A DNA stretch of 64,000 nt from Whitmania pigra (taxonomy: Eukaryota > Annelida > Clitellata > Hirudinida > Haemopidae), in NCBI GenBank assembly GCA_021613335.1, contig JAJTWR010000416.1:637501-701500 (forward strand), given 5' to 3'. Positions within the stretch are counted from its first letter, which is position 1. Each line of letters opens with the position of its first letter. The translations under genes were made by a program, and so were the position numbers. Below are positions 40,390 to 62,350 of the stretch, in pieces. A model generated the notes under the pieces. The model saw only the letters and a program-made list of their open reading frames with translations, ran no database searches and was not told the DNA's origin.

Positions 40390-41729
40390 ATGTCTGAGAG
40401 TCATGAAGAAGTAATTGGTTAGATGCATTGAAGTAGTCTCGATTCGCTTTCATTAAAATACGGTTGCTTTTATAGTTGATGAAATTAAACGAAAGGATGG
40501 CACGAAATCTAAAAAAGATAAAAAGGACAAGAAAGATAAGGGTTACATGATCTTTGAGGAAGAAGATTCTGCTGAGGAATTGTGTGAAAGCCTCACAAAG
40601 TAATGCAACAAAACGTTACCACCAAGAACATTTTATTACGAGTTAATTTATTCAACATTAATTTTCTCTTCAGAACTCAAAGCAAATCCAAGAAAACAAA
40701 GCCTTTTAAGTTTGCAAAAAAGGTTAGAACTAACTATTATATTATATTGTATTCTCCTTAATCAAAATATTAGCTTTGCTTTTTTGCATTAATAACTTAA
40801 CTTTTTAATATTTGAGATGTTTTAATCTCCGCAGGAAAAAAAGGAACGAAGTGAGAAGAAGAAACAGGACGAAAAAGAGAAGAAACCGAGCAAGGAATCC
40901 AAAAAGGAAGGAAAAACAAAATGGAAAAAGAAAATATTACCTAAAAGCGGGGAATACGGTAATAAGTTTATGAACTCCAAAATAGAGGCAAATGATTGTT
41001 CTGACGGAAATTACTGCGACTATTAGCAGTAAGTTCGGAGCCGGACGAACAAAAAACAGTCTTCGGGGTTCCGTTGGCTCTGGCAGTCGAAAGGAATCCG
41101 AGTCACGATGGAATTTTGCTGCCGGCGGTCGTTAGGGAGTGCATCGATTACATCTCAGAATATGGTCAGTTGTAAATGTTCTCCTTGAAAGTTGTATTTT
41201 TGAGATGTTCGTAGGCGACTTATATTTCACGTACGTTGTTGTGTCTGGTCTTCATTGATAAAACAATGATCTCATTAACATCTCAGTACTTCACATCAAT
41301 TAAAATACTTTTTAGTTGAGATTTAATTGGCTATTTATTGCATTTTTGCCATCCGTGATTAACAAACTCAATGATTTGCAAGAATAATGTGATACAGTTG
41401 CTCACAAATTTAAGAAGATAAAATCAAAACAAGATTGAAGAGAAATCACACCCAATAAAATTTCAAGGTCTTGCATGTGAGGGCATCTACAGAGTTTCAG
41501 GGGTTAAGTCCAAGGTGACTCAATTGAAGGAGTTGTACAACACCGGTTCCACGGTTTACTTGGTCGACCACGAACCAAACGTCGTTGCTAGTCTCCTCAA
41601 ACTTTTCCTCAGGGAACTTCCGGAGCCCGTTCTCACGGCCAAACTTGTTCCGAAGTTCGAACAGGCTTCTGGTGAATACTTTAATTCATAGTAATCATTA
41701 ATATCATTAACAATAATAATAACGATATC

Positions 41730-41760
<31 letters not shown>

Positions 41761-44700
41761 GCAATAGTAATAAATTTTTACTTGTGGATTTTCAGTTAAA
41801 TCTTCAATGTCATTCCTTTTTTAATAACGTTTTTAATAATTGATTTGAATTTATAAACAATTTTGTAACAATGGTGATCTTACTTTGTGCACGACCAAAT
41901 GACTTGTACAGCCACAAAGAATGTGAAACAACAAGTGGAGCAGATTTTCCATTTGATCCAAGAACTGCCACCTGCCAACAGAACCCTGTTGTCGTGGGTC
42001 ATCGTCCACATGACGCACGTCATTGAAAAGGTGGTCACAGAAAATTGCGGCCGTTTCAAACGTTGCGTTTTGTGACTTGTGTTTACTTTTAATGTCGATG
42101 AAACTGAATTAATGCTTTTATTGAATGTTAATTTGTTGAAACTGTTTCTTATTTATTATTATATAATATTACTTCTATATTTGCTAATTCTAATGAAATT
42201 ACTAATATTAATGCTATAATGATAATAATTATTATATAACTGGCTTGCATGGAATTATAATAATAATAATAATAATAATAGTAAAAACTATAAAAATATC
42301 AAAGGTAATACAACTGCAGCAGATTGTCGATAAATTAACCACTCAATGCTTGCCTCTTAAAGGAAAAGTTCAACAAAATGAGTCTTCAAAACGTGTCCAT
42401 TGTCCTCAGTCCGACGATGAAGATCAGTCACAGAGTACTCAACGTGCTTTTCACCTACTCCGGCATACTCTTCAGAGACACAATCATCAAAAAGTCAGTT
42501 CCAGCAGACGTCTAGGCATTAAAACTTAATTCTTAAGTTAACTGTGTTTTCGTTACCTTTCTAATTCCAGTCATATATTTTTACAATTTATAAACTATTG
42601 ATGATTAATTAATTCATACAAATTCTCGGAAATTCAATAGCCAGTTTGAATCACTTAATATAACCGCCTCTTTACATGTATCCTCTTATGCACCATATAT
42701 AATGTATACATTCCCCTTTAACATCCAGATATGTACCTCCCTTGAAACCGGCAACATCAAGGTGGGCCCTTGACCTCCCCGAGTGTCCGTCTGCCATCGA
42801 AGAGGAGTTGAAGAAGCAGGAGTCCCTGTTGAACCACATGCACGAGGAACTGATGAGGGTCAACGATCACAGGAAGGAGGAAGAACTCTGGGAGGTTCAG
42901 AGGATTGTAACGCAACTGAAACGAAAGGTGCCAATTTTATCTCTTTTTACTTTGAAGCAATCATTACTATTACTATTGTTATGGTTATTAGTATCATTGT
43001 TGTTATGATGTGACGATGATGATGAAGAATTTTGTTGTTTTTTTGTCAACGAAGTTATTGTCTTCCAGCTGAAACACCTACGTCAAATGGAGCAGGCCCC
43101 GACAAAGTCGGACGTTTCCCTCGACAAGAAGCAGAGTTTCTCTTCTCAGAAGTCCTGGTCCCACGTCCCGCACGGACATCACGAATCTTCGTCCAAGATT
43201 TCCGTGGAGTCGTCCAGTGCAGACTTGTCTAAGGTCCAAGATAAGCTGGACAGGTTGAGTCTTTCAGGAGATCAAACGAAACCGGAAGCCGGAGTGAAAC
43301 TGAGGAGCAAAGACCATCTACGAGGGTCGGAGAAGAAGCACCACACTCCGGAAGCATATTCCAGGAAGAAGATGCTCCATGGCGATGGATCCACCAAGAG
43401 GCATTCCTCCAGTGCCTCAGAGAGGAGCTCAAGGGCAGATAAGGCTGATGTTCCCAGTAGAACTTCGCTAGACAAGGCAGACAACAACCTTGGAATCCCC
43501 CACAGCAAAGGCATTGGTGAGCCCATAGTTGAAGGCAAGCAGGTTGGTGATGACAAGAAAGAAGAGCATGTTGCTGAGCCTGAAGAAATTGTTGATGAAG
43601 TCAAGCGGGAAGAAGACGGTGCAAGAGATTTGAAAGATGCTCAAGAATCGAATGATGCGACTCCAATAACCCATGAAACCTCTCCACCAGAAGAAGATTC
43701 AGTTGTTGGAGATGATTCCAACAACGATTCAAAATCTGACTTCGACCTCGAACAGGGGACCAGCGTGGACGGGACACCATCCCTCCAGCAGCAGGAAGTT
43801 CGACCGACAGAAAGTCAAGCGGTTGAAAGTGTCGTCGAACAAAGTCAAGCGATTGAAAATGTCGTCGAACAAAGTCAACAAGTGGACACCGGGTCATACA
43901 AGTCCGTCGGAGATGATGCTTCAGAAGACAGCTCGGATCCTTACACAGATGTTGCGGAAGATGATGACGAAGATGATGGTGACGATGATGACAGTGACAA
44001 GAAATCCTCTTCTCGAAAAGGTGGAGATGCTGATGATAATGATTACGAAGTATTGGGAGAAGAGGAAGAACATCCGAGTCCTTTGGATCCGAATCGAGCA
44101 ACGGCTGTTCAAGGTTCTCTTGTCACGGCCGAGGGTCGGAAATTAAGTTTCTTTTAAATTTAATCGTCCGATTATTTATTTTTATTATGTGGATTTAAAG
44201 ATTATTTTTTCTTACTTGCCAAAAAAAGCTAAAAATTTACGTCTTCGACTTAAGCTCTGCAATTTTTTAAATTGCAGACTCGACTTTCGCAGAGTCATCT
44301 GAGGAAAGTTCCGAGGATGACGAGTACACGGACCACGGCGAGATGTTCGACAAACTGCTGGAGGAATACAACTGCCTCATGATGGAAGAAGAAGAACTGC
44401 TGGCTATCGGTTGGCACTTTGATGTTTTGTGGCTTATTGAAGTCGACGATGTGCTTATCCTTTGATTTTTGTATAATTTTATTTATTATTTATTGAAATT
44501 TTGTCTTTAGTAATGTTGAAGAAAACCATTTACTAGTCTCCATCCTACATTGGTGCAATAATATTGTTTCATATTGTTGTTTTTGTTAAGGCTTATGACG
44601 TTGCTATGGTTGCGACATTGCCATGGTTATTGTCTTCTTAACAGGCAATGAGTTGAGGCAGAAAATAGAAACTGAAAGAAATGAAATCGAAAGACTCCAG

Positions 44701-45321
44701 CAAGATATATCGGAACTGCACATGATGAGGCACGACGATGCATTCGAAACATCTTCTTCTTCCTCCTCGCTGTCCTCCTATTCGTCAGGCAGTTTTGATG
44801 ATGATGTCACTGCTGATGACCTGAAGGAACTTTTGCTGAAACATCAGCAGGAGAATGCAAAGCTGGAGGTGAGATGTTGTTGTTGTTGATGTTGTTGATG
44901 ATGTTGTTGTTGTTGATGTTGATGATGTTGTTGTTGATGTTGTTGTTTTAATTCAATTCTGCATTAAGTTCTGATGTACATTTCGTTTTTTGGTCAATTA
45001 CCAAAATTTGTGGAATCTGTTATCTTCTAAATAACAATAAATTTAGTGCCTCAGTGCAATTTACACTCATTCAAAAGTTACAAATTATTGCAATGTTACC
45101 ATTCAAATAAAGATAAGGATTTCAGATAAAGATTTTTTTTTTAAATTTCAAAATAATTTTTTTATGACCAAAACTTGAAATTGTCTACCCAGAGGGATAA
45201 TGCAGAATTGTGTGAGAAAATACACCAGGAGAGAATGGCTTGTCTGGGAGTTAAAGTTCAGAACAGGATGATCCAACAGAAGCAACTACATGCCAATGTC
45301 GACCTGATAGACTTTGAATAG
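40390..45321 (+). CDS. RALBP1: RalA-binding protein 1 (RLIP76) homolog, RhoGAP
   Basis: RALBP1 is a Ral effector with a Cdc42/Rac-directed RhoGAP domain that links Ral to endocytosis and actin. Thirteen exons join in phase: 40390-40417, 40476-40599, 40674-40722, 40835-40958, about 41027-41164, 41468-41671, 41912-42030, 42369-42493, 42729-42927, 43069 to about 44113 or 44134, 44278-44409, 44645-44868 and 45193-45321. The lysine-rich N-terminus (KPFKFAKK, then EKKERSEKKK) is typical. The RhoGAP domain runs from TVFGVPLALAVERNP through CEGIYRVSG, which holds the arginine finger, to IVHMTHVIEK and the MSLQNVSIVLSP strand. The Ral-binding coiled coil includes EELWEVQRIVTQLKRK and ELRQKIETERNEIERLQ. 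These two halves, close together in vertebrates, are split by a roughly 350-residue acidic, serine-rich insert in exon 10. The first ATG gives MSESHEEV. Confidence 0.92.
43811..43879 (+). repeat. 30-base in-frame tandem repeat in RALBP1 exon 10
   Basis: AAAGTCAAGC recurs at 43811 and 43841, with AAAGTCAACA at 43871. This encodes the ten-residue unit QAVESVVEQS, then QAIENVVEQS, then a partial third copy. It lies inside the acidic insert, and the period is a multiple of three so the frame is kept. Confidence 0.85.
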
Positions 45322-45455
45322 ATTTTATTTTAAATTTTTATTTTGTAATAATTATGAAAGTTGTAGCTTGTTAGTTGTTTTGAGGATATTAAATTTTAAA
45401 TGTTTGTGAGGTCAGGAAGCTTGTTTGTTCCACGTTTCGCATTAAAAAATATAAT

Positions 45456-45461
45456 AATAAA
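45456..45461 (+). promoter_or_regulatory. Polyadenylation signal of RALBP1
   Basis: AATAAA about 135 bases after the RALBP1 stop codon, in an AT-rich 3' UTR. Placement is typical; use is inferred. Confidence 0.6.
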
Positions 45462-47334
45462 AACTCTGGTGCATTGAGATAAAGTAATTCAAAGTGTTGT
45501 CCAGTCTCACTCGCACCTGGCTTTCATTTGAGTCTCGGAGCAAGAGGAGTTGTTAAATACTTTACTGTGTTGGTCATGGAGAGAGATTTAAGACTTCTTG
45601 GATTCCACTGCGTTAAATCCATCTGCGCTCCGACTGGTGGAGTTTACGGGTTGCAGAGTTATGGAGTTGTTTCCATGGCCTCTCCTCATTTCTCTTTGAG
45701 ATGTTCTTTTGGCTGCTGAGAGTCAAAAATGTTTTGAATCCGATGACGATTTGTCAAACAAGGTTCTTTTCCTCGCGCGTGTTGAGGGATCCCAACAGAA
45801 GTTCACTCAGAAATTATTCGGCTGCTGATTATTATAAATTATTATAACTGCTCATAAATGCTATAACTGATAAATATTCATTAGCTTGTGTTGTTCGCGA
45901 ACAAAGCTTAATTCTTTATTATTAATTATCCCTGCTATAGTTAAGTTTGTAAGCACTAATTTAAATATAATATCCATAATTATTGCTCCGTGAGTCTTAA
46001 GCGGTGTTTTACTGCTGATGGCAAATGCAAGAACCAGACTAAATTAGCAATTGAAGGATGAGATGTCATTTGTTCAGTCGTGCAGGGGAGGTTTGAACAT
46101 CTTGGAAGTCTTTTTAGGAGGGAATAGAAAATATTAAATCTTAAAACTTATAATTTTTGTATTCAAATTTCCAGGAAGCTAAACATGAAAATAACTTGAA
46201 TTTAACTTGATTAGTTTCAAAAAGGCTTCGCTAATTTCGCACAAAAAAAGAATTTTCGATTTACAAAATCTAATGTCGGTTCGAGGTCGCTTATGAGTGC
46301 ATTTGTTTTTTTTTCTATAAAAAGCAGAACTTAAACTTAACTTGAGTTAAAAAAATAGCTTTGAACCGAGACAATCGATACTTAATTATTTGAAAATGTC
46401 GTCCTTGTTCATGTTATTCTTTAAAATCGTTAGCAATTAAGGTCGAACAATAAGAAAAGCAAAATAAAAATAGCAACTTAAAAACGATGTATCGACAAAA
46501 AGACTCGATGAGAGATGGCGAATTTTAGGAAATAATTCATCCTCGGGTTTTTTAATTTGGGAGCAAATGTGGTTTGTTGTTCGATTTGTTGTTGTGCCTA
46601 TTTGGTTCACTTTTCCGCTGTTAGGAACAACTTTTCTTCCAAGAAAGACTGAAAAACAAAAACTTCCGACACCAAAAATCATTGAATCTTTCAACGTCAG
46701 CAGTGCAAGCCATTTGCTTGCTTCCCTTATTTTCTTCAGTTATTTATTTTTATTGATTGATTGTTTATTTATTATATATTTTTTCTATTTCTTATAATTC
46801 CATTGTGCAAGACAGAAGTTTAAAATGTTTTGACAGCTTTGAAAAATCTCGAACCTTCCTTTGATTTTACCAATTGTATCCAATATTTCAGCTCGCAAAG
46901 GCATCTTTCATAAACATGTCGGCGTAAAACCAGCATAAGAAAGATTGGACCACATTCCAGACGCAGAAGAACTAACATATAAAACATATTATGGTAAAAT
47001 TAACTTACAATTAAATGGGATGCTTGCTTACTGAAGACGGCTTATTAAACTGTTAAATGAATTGTTAAACAGTGTTAAATTGTTAACTCTTAACAATCAG
47101 TAAAATGTATTACTTTCTGTACTAGCCTCTTATTATTACTTTACAACATTTGTGTTCGTTTCCATAAGAACATAAAATTTTCTTTCGTTTCTGGTGGCCT
47201 AAGGGTGCTTCTGTTTGTGCGGTGGATAATAAAAATAATATTCATAAAAAAATCATCATAATCACATAAAAGGTATATCTGTCACGTGATATTAACGTGA
47301 ATATTAAGATCATAATAATCATTATTTATAATTG

Positions 47335-47439
47335 TAATATCATATTATGCAATTATAACATGTAATTATATAAATATACTTTTAATATCATATTATGCAA
47401 TTATAACACGTAATTATATAAATATACTTTTAATATCAT
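47335..47439 (+). repeat. 48-base tandem repeat, just over two copies
   Basis: The AT-rich unit starting TAATATCATATTATGC recurs at 47335, 47383 and (partial) 47431. The two full copies differ by a single T/C change in the ATGTAATT/ACGTAATT block. Confidence 0.9.
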
Positions 47440-47837
47440 CGTGCTCAGCGAAAGCGAAACTGTGAAACTTTCAGCCGAGAGTTCGTTATTTTCGACAGCT
47501 AGTAATTTTTTTCCCAAATTATTACAAATAATTTCTCGCATCAAATCGAGAAAACGTAATTTTAAAATTAAAAAAATTTAAATTGCATATAATTTTTGTT
47601 TAAATTACCTCTAATTTTTCCCTGGAAACACACCGAGAGACTCATAACTCCGTTCATTGTTCACTTTCCTCCTCCTCGGTGGAAATTATACGTCAGAGCG
47701 TGCATTACATTATCAATCCTATCTCGTTATCACCGACTCTTTTATGCTCTTCGAACAGACTCTAACAGAGATTATCAGCAATCATAAACTACAAATAATA
47801 ACTCGCAATGATTGTGGTGCTGGTAGTAATGATGATA

Positions 47838-47957
47838 ATGTCTCTGTTGATGATGACGACGATGATGATGATGATGATGATGTCATTGGTGATGATAATG
47901 ATGGCTCTGGTGGTATAGGTGTTCTTGTTGTTGTTAGGAGTGGTGATGACGACGATG
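47838..47957 (+). repeat. GAT/GAC-rich imperfect microsatellite
   Basis: Imperfect GAT and GAC triplets, including a run of GATGATGATGATGATGAT near 47866. ORFs across it are made of aspartates and are low-complexity translation of the repeat. Confidence 0.85.
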
Positions 47958-48647
47958 ACGGAAAATAAGATATAAATAGAATAAATAAAATTAACCTCAG
48001 ACCACAGTGATCGTAATATTTCTACAAATGTCACGTGCACAATCTACAAATGCGCAGCCTACGAACCCAGACAGAAGAACTTTTTGAATTGTTATCAGTT
48101 TCAGTTGGGCTGCTGAGGGAGAGGGCAATGGTTCAACCGGGAGAGAGGGGGGGGGGCACCGTGTAAAGTGCTGCAGGCCGGTGGAGAAGAGATAAATCCG
48201 CCGAGATGAAACGGTCGTCCATTTCATCCATCAACACGGCTTTAATATCGAGATTCTCCATCAGACACCGGTCAGCTTTTTAAAAACGACACCGTTAGTC
48301 ACGTTCTCTTTGGCCGTGGGGGCAGTTTTGGGAAAAGGCTTTCATTAATTCGTTCAATCACCTTTCTAACTTGATCTATACTAACCCATCCACCCATCCA
48401 TTCATTCGTTCATTCACATTTCTAACTTTATCTATAAATCCATTCATTCATTCATTCGTCCGTCCATCTGGCCATTCATCCGTCCATCCACGTTCGCATT
48501 ACCGTGAACAGCACAACACACCGTCGACTGTACTCCTTTAAAAGACGAAAGTGTACATCCCTTCCATGCGTCGTTCGTTTTATTCCTACCGCCGACTCTG
48601 CATTTCAGACTCTTCATCATTCTTTCCATCGCCTTAAGCAGCGGAAT

Positions 48648-48923
48648 CTACTGATAGGAGTTCGTTGAGGCTCTCATTTCGGAGCTTCCCCTCAACGCCG
48701 CGATAATCCCCTGCGACTCGGCGACCCAAGAAGCGACTTGCCGATGCTGTCGCTGTTGTTCTTGAATCTCAGAAACGTCGAACGCCAGTGTAGCGCTTGC
48801 CGTTGATGTCTGGAGAACGATAATTTTATGCCGAAGAAGTCGGATTTGCTCGCATCTTTTGAAACTTACTGCTTGCTTGTCATGGTTCTGTTGCACAACT
48901 CGAGTTAGTTTTTTTATTTCTTT
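48648..48923 (-). CDS. Unidentified gene, last two exons
   Basis: Two exons read on the minus strand, 48870-48923 (exactly 18 codons) and 48648-48809 (ending in TAG). The 60-base intron between them has a GTAAGT donor and a CTCCAG acceptor, and both junctions are phase 0. The upstream exon begins after a CATCCAG acceptor. The encoded tail is helical and glutamine/arginine-rich: KEIKKLTRVVQQNHDKQA, then a segment with FDVSEIQEQQRQHRQ and WVAESQGIIAALRG, ending STNSYQ. It looks like the end of a small coiled-coil protein. I do not recognise the family, and 5' exons were not found in the repeat-filled DNA to the right. An ORF also reads through the intron, so intron retention is possible. Confidence 0.45.
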   Translation of the reverse strand, partial: KEIKKLTRVVQQNHDKQAVSFKRCEQIRLLRHKIIVLQTSTASATLAFDVSEIQEQQRQHRQVASWVAESQGIIAALRGSSEMRASTNSYQ

Positions 48924-49519
48924 CTGGATGAGAATGCTTGTGATTGTGATGTTTGCCAGTGTAACTTGACCACGTAAGACTCCATCAGCAACAACATCCC
49001 CAACAAATAGTTGCACAATTCTTGTAATCAATGAACTAGGTAAAAGAGTTTAGACACAAATGTCTTCCTTGTTGTTGTTGTTGTGTAATCGTTTATTCAG
49101 CAAATCATTCGTTTTTCTAGTTTCTGTTTCGAGGAAATTGGAAAAGGGCGTCTTCGCGTGACCGCCTTGACGCTTTCATTTTCGGTTCTACCTAACGACC
49201 TTTATCGTCGTGGTCATCGTCATCGCCATCATCTTCATCATCATCATCATCAACATCATTGTGATGCAGAATGCATCAATTCATCCAGACACCCGAAGTT
49301 CATCCAGCGAGTACAAGTGTTATCTGGAATCATTCATCTAACATGGTAGTTGTTGATAATGATGATGATGATGATGATGAAGGTTATAGCGACGATGACG
49401 ATGATGATAATGATGGCAACGTCGCATGGGCATGTTGAAGCGAAGAGCAGTGATGTTTGCCGTTGTTGAAGAATTTCTTTTTGTTCAGTCCATGCATCAT
49501 CCGCAAACCAGTCGCGGAC

Positions 49520-49637
49520 CTCATCACAATCACCACAACCATCACCATCAACATCATCATCATCATCGTCGTCGTCGTCGTCGTCGTCATCGTTGTCGTC
49601 ATCGTCATCGTCGTCGTCGTCGTCGTCATCATCATCG
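49520..49637 (+). repeat. (TCA/TCG)n microsatellite
   Basis: A long run of TCA and TCG triplets, densest from 49546. It is followed near 50150-50210 by a second similar tract. Histidine/arginine and isoleucine/valine ORFs over it are translation of the repeat. Confidence 0.9.
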
Positions 49638-49896
49638 CATTCGTTTTTATCCTTACCATGTTCCTGCTAAGATATTCCTTCTGGTCGGTTAGAAGTTCAG
49701 AAACGAGCTAATGAGAGTGCACATCGTGTGTGCTCAGTTCACATTCAACGTCATCCGTCTTTGTCACGTGACGGGAAGTGACGTCACAATCGATTCTGTC
49801 GTTTGCAGCTGTCGAGTTATTATCGTCGTCGACATTCAATCCGGCCTCTCGCCATCAACGTCATTGCCATCGTCGTCGTCGTCGTCATCATCATTC

Positions 49897-49997
<101 letters not shown>

Positions 49998-50727
49998 CAC
50001 CATCATCATCGACATCATTAATTTCTTTTTCGTCGTCATCCTCACTAATATTACATTCAAACGGACACTTGACGTTATGCCAGTAACTAAAAAATCTTAT
50101 CAGCGGTTGAGATAAGAAAAGATATTATCATCTGAACATGACCTCGGCATCACTATCATCATCGTCGTCAACAATGTCATCATCGTCATCGTCGTCGTCA
50201 TCGTCATCATTCACGTATCTTTCGTTCATTTTCAATCCATTTTAATTAGTCAAATAAAGATATTGAAAATATTAAAGTAAACATTTACTAATCAATTATT
50301 TGAAATAGTAATAATAAATATAAATGAACTATTACTATCATAAATTATATTAAATTAATTTTTTATTCCTTCATATTATTATTATAATTTAATTTTTTGT
50401 TCTCAAAAGTTTCGAATAAATAATTTAAAAATGTAATTCCACTTTTTTGCCTTCTTTAACTTCACTTCGTGGTTCAAGGAAAACATGGAGCTATTTTAAG
50501 ACTGTCTGTACGAAGCAAGATGAATTTAGATATGTCGGTCGCATTCTGCTTTCCCATCAATTCATCAATCAACCAATTCATCAATCAACCAATTTATCAA
50601 TCAATCAATTCATCAGTCCATCAATTCACTTCTCCCATCGGACTGGGCGGACGGAAATCTAATCCAAAATTCAGCAGGCGCGTGCTCACCAGATGGTGCA
50701 GTGAAATTCACTTTTAATTTTTTCCAG

Positions 50728-60677
<9,950 letters not shown>

Positions 60678-61139
60678 ATTAATTTGTGAGCGAATGTAAA
60701 ATTGAACAGCTGTTGAATACATTAACGCATACTTGAATAAATAAATTGAATCCGCAGAATCGCTTCATAGATTTATGAATGGTTTACTAAGGAAACAGCA
60801 TGTGATTCGAATCAAGAGTTAACAGCTCTTCCTCTGACATCGTGTTTGGAACAAACGTTTACGTCGTCCACGTCATCATCGACAATAAATATTTTCTTGA
60901 GAATTCTTTTACCTTCTACTTATGTTCATTAGAGCATGAAAACATTTCAGTTTCTAACAAAGCACCGCATTTAAGGTACTATTTCCTTCCAAAGCATTAA
61001 CTCCCATACGTCCATTGACGACTTCCCCAACTTTACGCTATTGCAGAAATTAAAGACAAAAATAACATGCTAGTAAAAATCTGAATTTATGTTTAAATGC
61101 TATTTTAGAAAAGCCTTAAGGAAATATTGTTTTATTGGC
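60678..61139. other. Spacer after the cysteine-rich gene
   Basis: Contains the 3' UTR. AATAAATAAATTGA lies about 60 bases past the stop and gives a ready poly(A) signal. Nothing else is recognised. Confidence 0.45.
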
Positions 61140-61640
61140 CATTTTTATTAAAGCAACAACAGAACAACATCTTGGTAAAGAAATTACGATCAAATGAATG
61201 ACAAAGTTTTATTTTAATAATTGACAGCTCTAAGGCAAAATCATCTAGTAAGGTTAAGATTTTGGAAACAATATCCTACAGTGATATTTAAAACAAAATT
61301 TAATTAGTGAATGAATGAATTTAATAATTAGCACTTGCAAAATTTGGATAAATAAATTGACTCGCCATTTCTTCAATACACAAGGGCAGTTCTCCGCATT
61401 CTGAAGGATGAAAAGTCATTTGTTGAGGAACCATTTTGCTTTTGCAAGAGTTTCCTTAAAAATGTATCAGTCAAAACTGTATCCTCTATAACTCCTTTCA
61501 CCTGTAATTTAACGTAATTTTCATAAAATTAATTGAAAATCAAGAAATAGTAATTGAACTTCGTAAATGCTGTCCAATGTTATTTTCGATTACCTGTCTA
61601 CGTGGCATCACCAAGAACCACTTTAAGAAATTTTATGCCT
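61140..61640 (-). repeat. Left copy of a diverged duplication
   Basis: Shares word order and long matching blocks with 63120-63800: TTTTTATTAAAGCA, then AACAACATCTT, then GATCA..GA.CAAATGAATG.CAAAGT, then CTCGCCATTTCTT and TTGTTGAGGAACCA. The copies lie about 2.0-2.2 kb apart in the same orientation and have many substitutions and indels, so the duplication is old. Confidence 0.7.
61373..61501 (-). pseudogene. Degenerate exon homologous to the exon at 63522-63764
   Basis: After a TTACAG acceptor an ORF runs VKGVIEDTVLTDTF, continues through SSTNDFSSFRMRRTALVY, and stops at 61373-61375. It aligns at DNA level with the terminal exon at 63522-63764, but indels put the two in different frames in the shared TTCCTCAACAAA block. 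The upstream segment at about 61594-61650 resembles the 63838 exon but has a stop where the paralog reads sense. I judge this copy to be broken, or possibly a fast-evolving paralog with a different end. Confidence 0.4.
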
Positions 61641-62189
61641 CGAGACAAATTTATTAATTCAATAATAATGCTGAAAATATCAATTCAGATTTTTTTTTGC
61701 GTAATATAGCATAGAAACTCTATAATTCACTTATAATAATAACTCGTTATAATTTTCTGGAACTATTACAAGTTCACCTGGTGAATGTTTTATGAACTGC
61801 AGATATACTGTGTCCAATAACAGACATTTTGATTGTAAATACTGGCAAAAAGTATAAGTTATGTGGTTTAATATATAATTTTATATAGAGAAATATTACT
61901 AAAATATTGTTTGAAAATTCCTATAACGTAATTGAAAACAATTTGAAATGAGTGAAAACATTTTCCGACCAGAAACACCCTGGTTTCATTTGAATAATTT
62001 TCTAAAGAATAAAATGTGACTTGTTTGTGAACCTGTTTAATTTTGACCTCTTAAATAATATCAACACCAACTCGATAAGTTATGGAGAAGTACATTTCAG
62101 TTTTCATACAAAATATCACCCACCTAATTGATCTGATCACCTTAAGATCATAACTTATCTTGTTTTTGGAACAACAATTTGACGCACTT

Positions 62190-62350
62190 TCAGGAGTGCA
62201 AGGTCATGGCTGAAGCAACAGTTGAGTTACCCACGCATTTGATATCATGAAGGACCTCCAGCTTCAGTTACAGGAAAGGTTTTCTGACTTGGATTCAAAG
62301 GTAGAAGAAATGAGACTGTTTCAAAACCCACTTCAAGTCAGGCAAAGGGT
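62190..62350 (+). mobile_element. Possible hAT transposase remnant
   Basis: One frame reads MKDLQLQLQERFSDLDSKVE then EMRLFQNPLQV. This matches the form of a C-terminal hAT transposase stretch (a helix ending in RF.DL, followed by a phenylalanine-glutamine-asparagine-proline motif). The frame is lost on both sides. It lies between the two copies of the local duplication. Confidence 0.35.

Larger units (their letters stand above)
45462..48647. other. Intergenic region with simple repeats
   Basis: No gene could be built here. The stretch contains AT-rich unique sequence, a 48-base tandem repeat (47335-47439), a GAT-rich tract (47838-47957) and CATT/TCCA runs (about 48385-48490). Short ORFs at 45528 and 46567 lack family resemblance or supporting splice partners. 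Confidence 0.5.

Noticed and set aside
42672..43674. Minus-strand ORFs opposite RALBP1 exons
   Set aside because: Shadows of the conserved plus-strand RALBP1 coding frame.
45528..45719. 63-residue ORF after RALBP1 (MSLGARGVVKYF...)
   Set aside because: No family resemblance, no splice partner, and it lies in the 3' flank; likely chance.
46567..46797. ORF starting MWFVVRFVVVPIWF as a signal-peptide exon for the cysteine-rich gene
   Set aside because: Hydrophobic start, but I found no GT donor in the right phase after it and it lies 4 kb upstream; not enough support.
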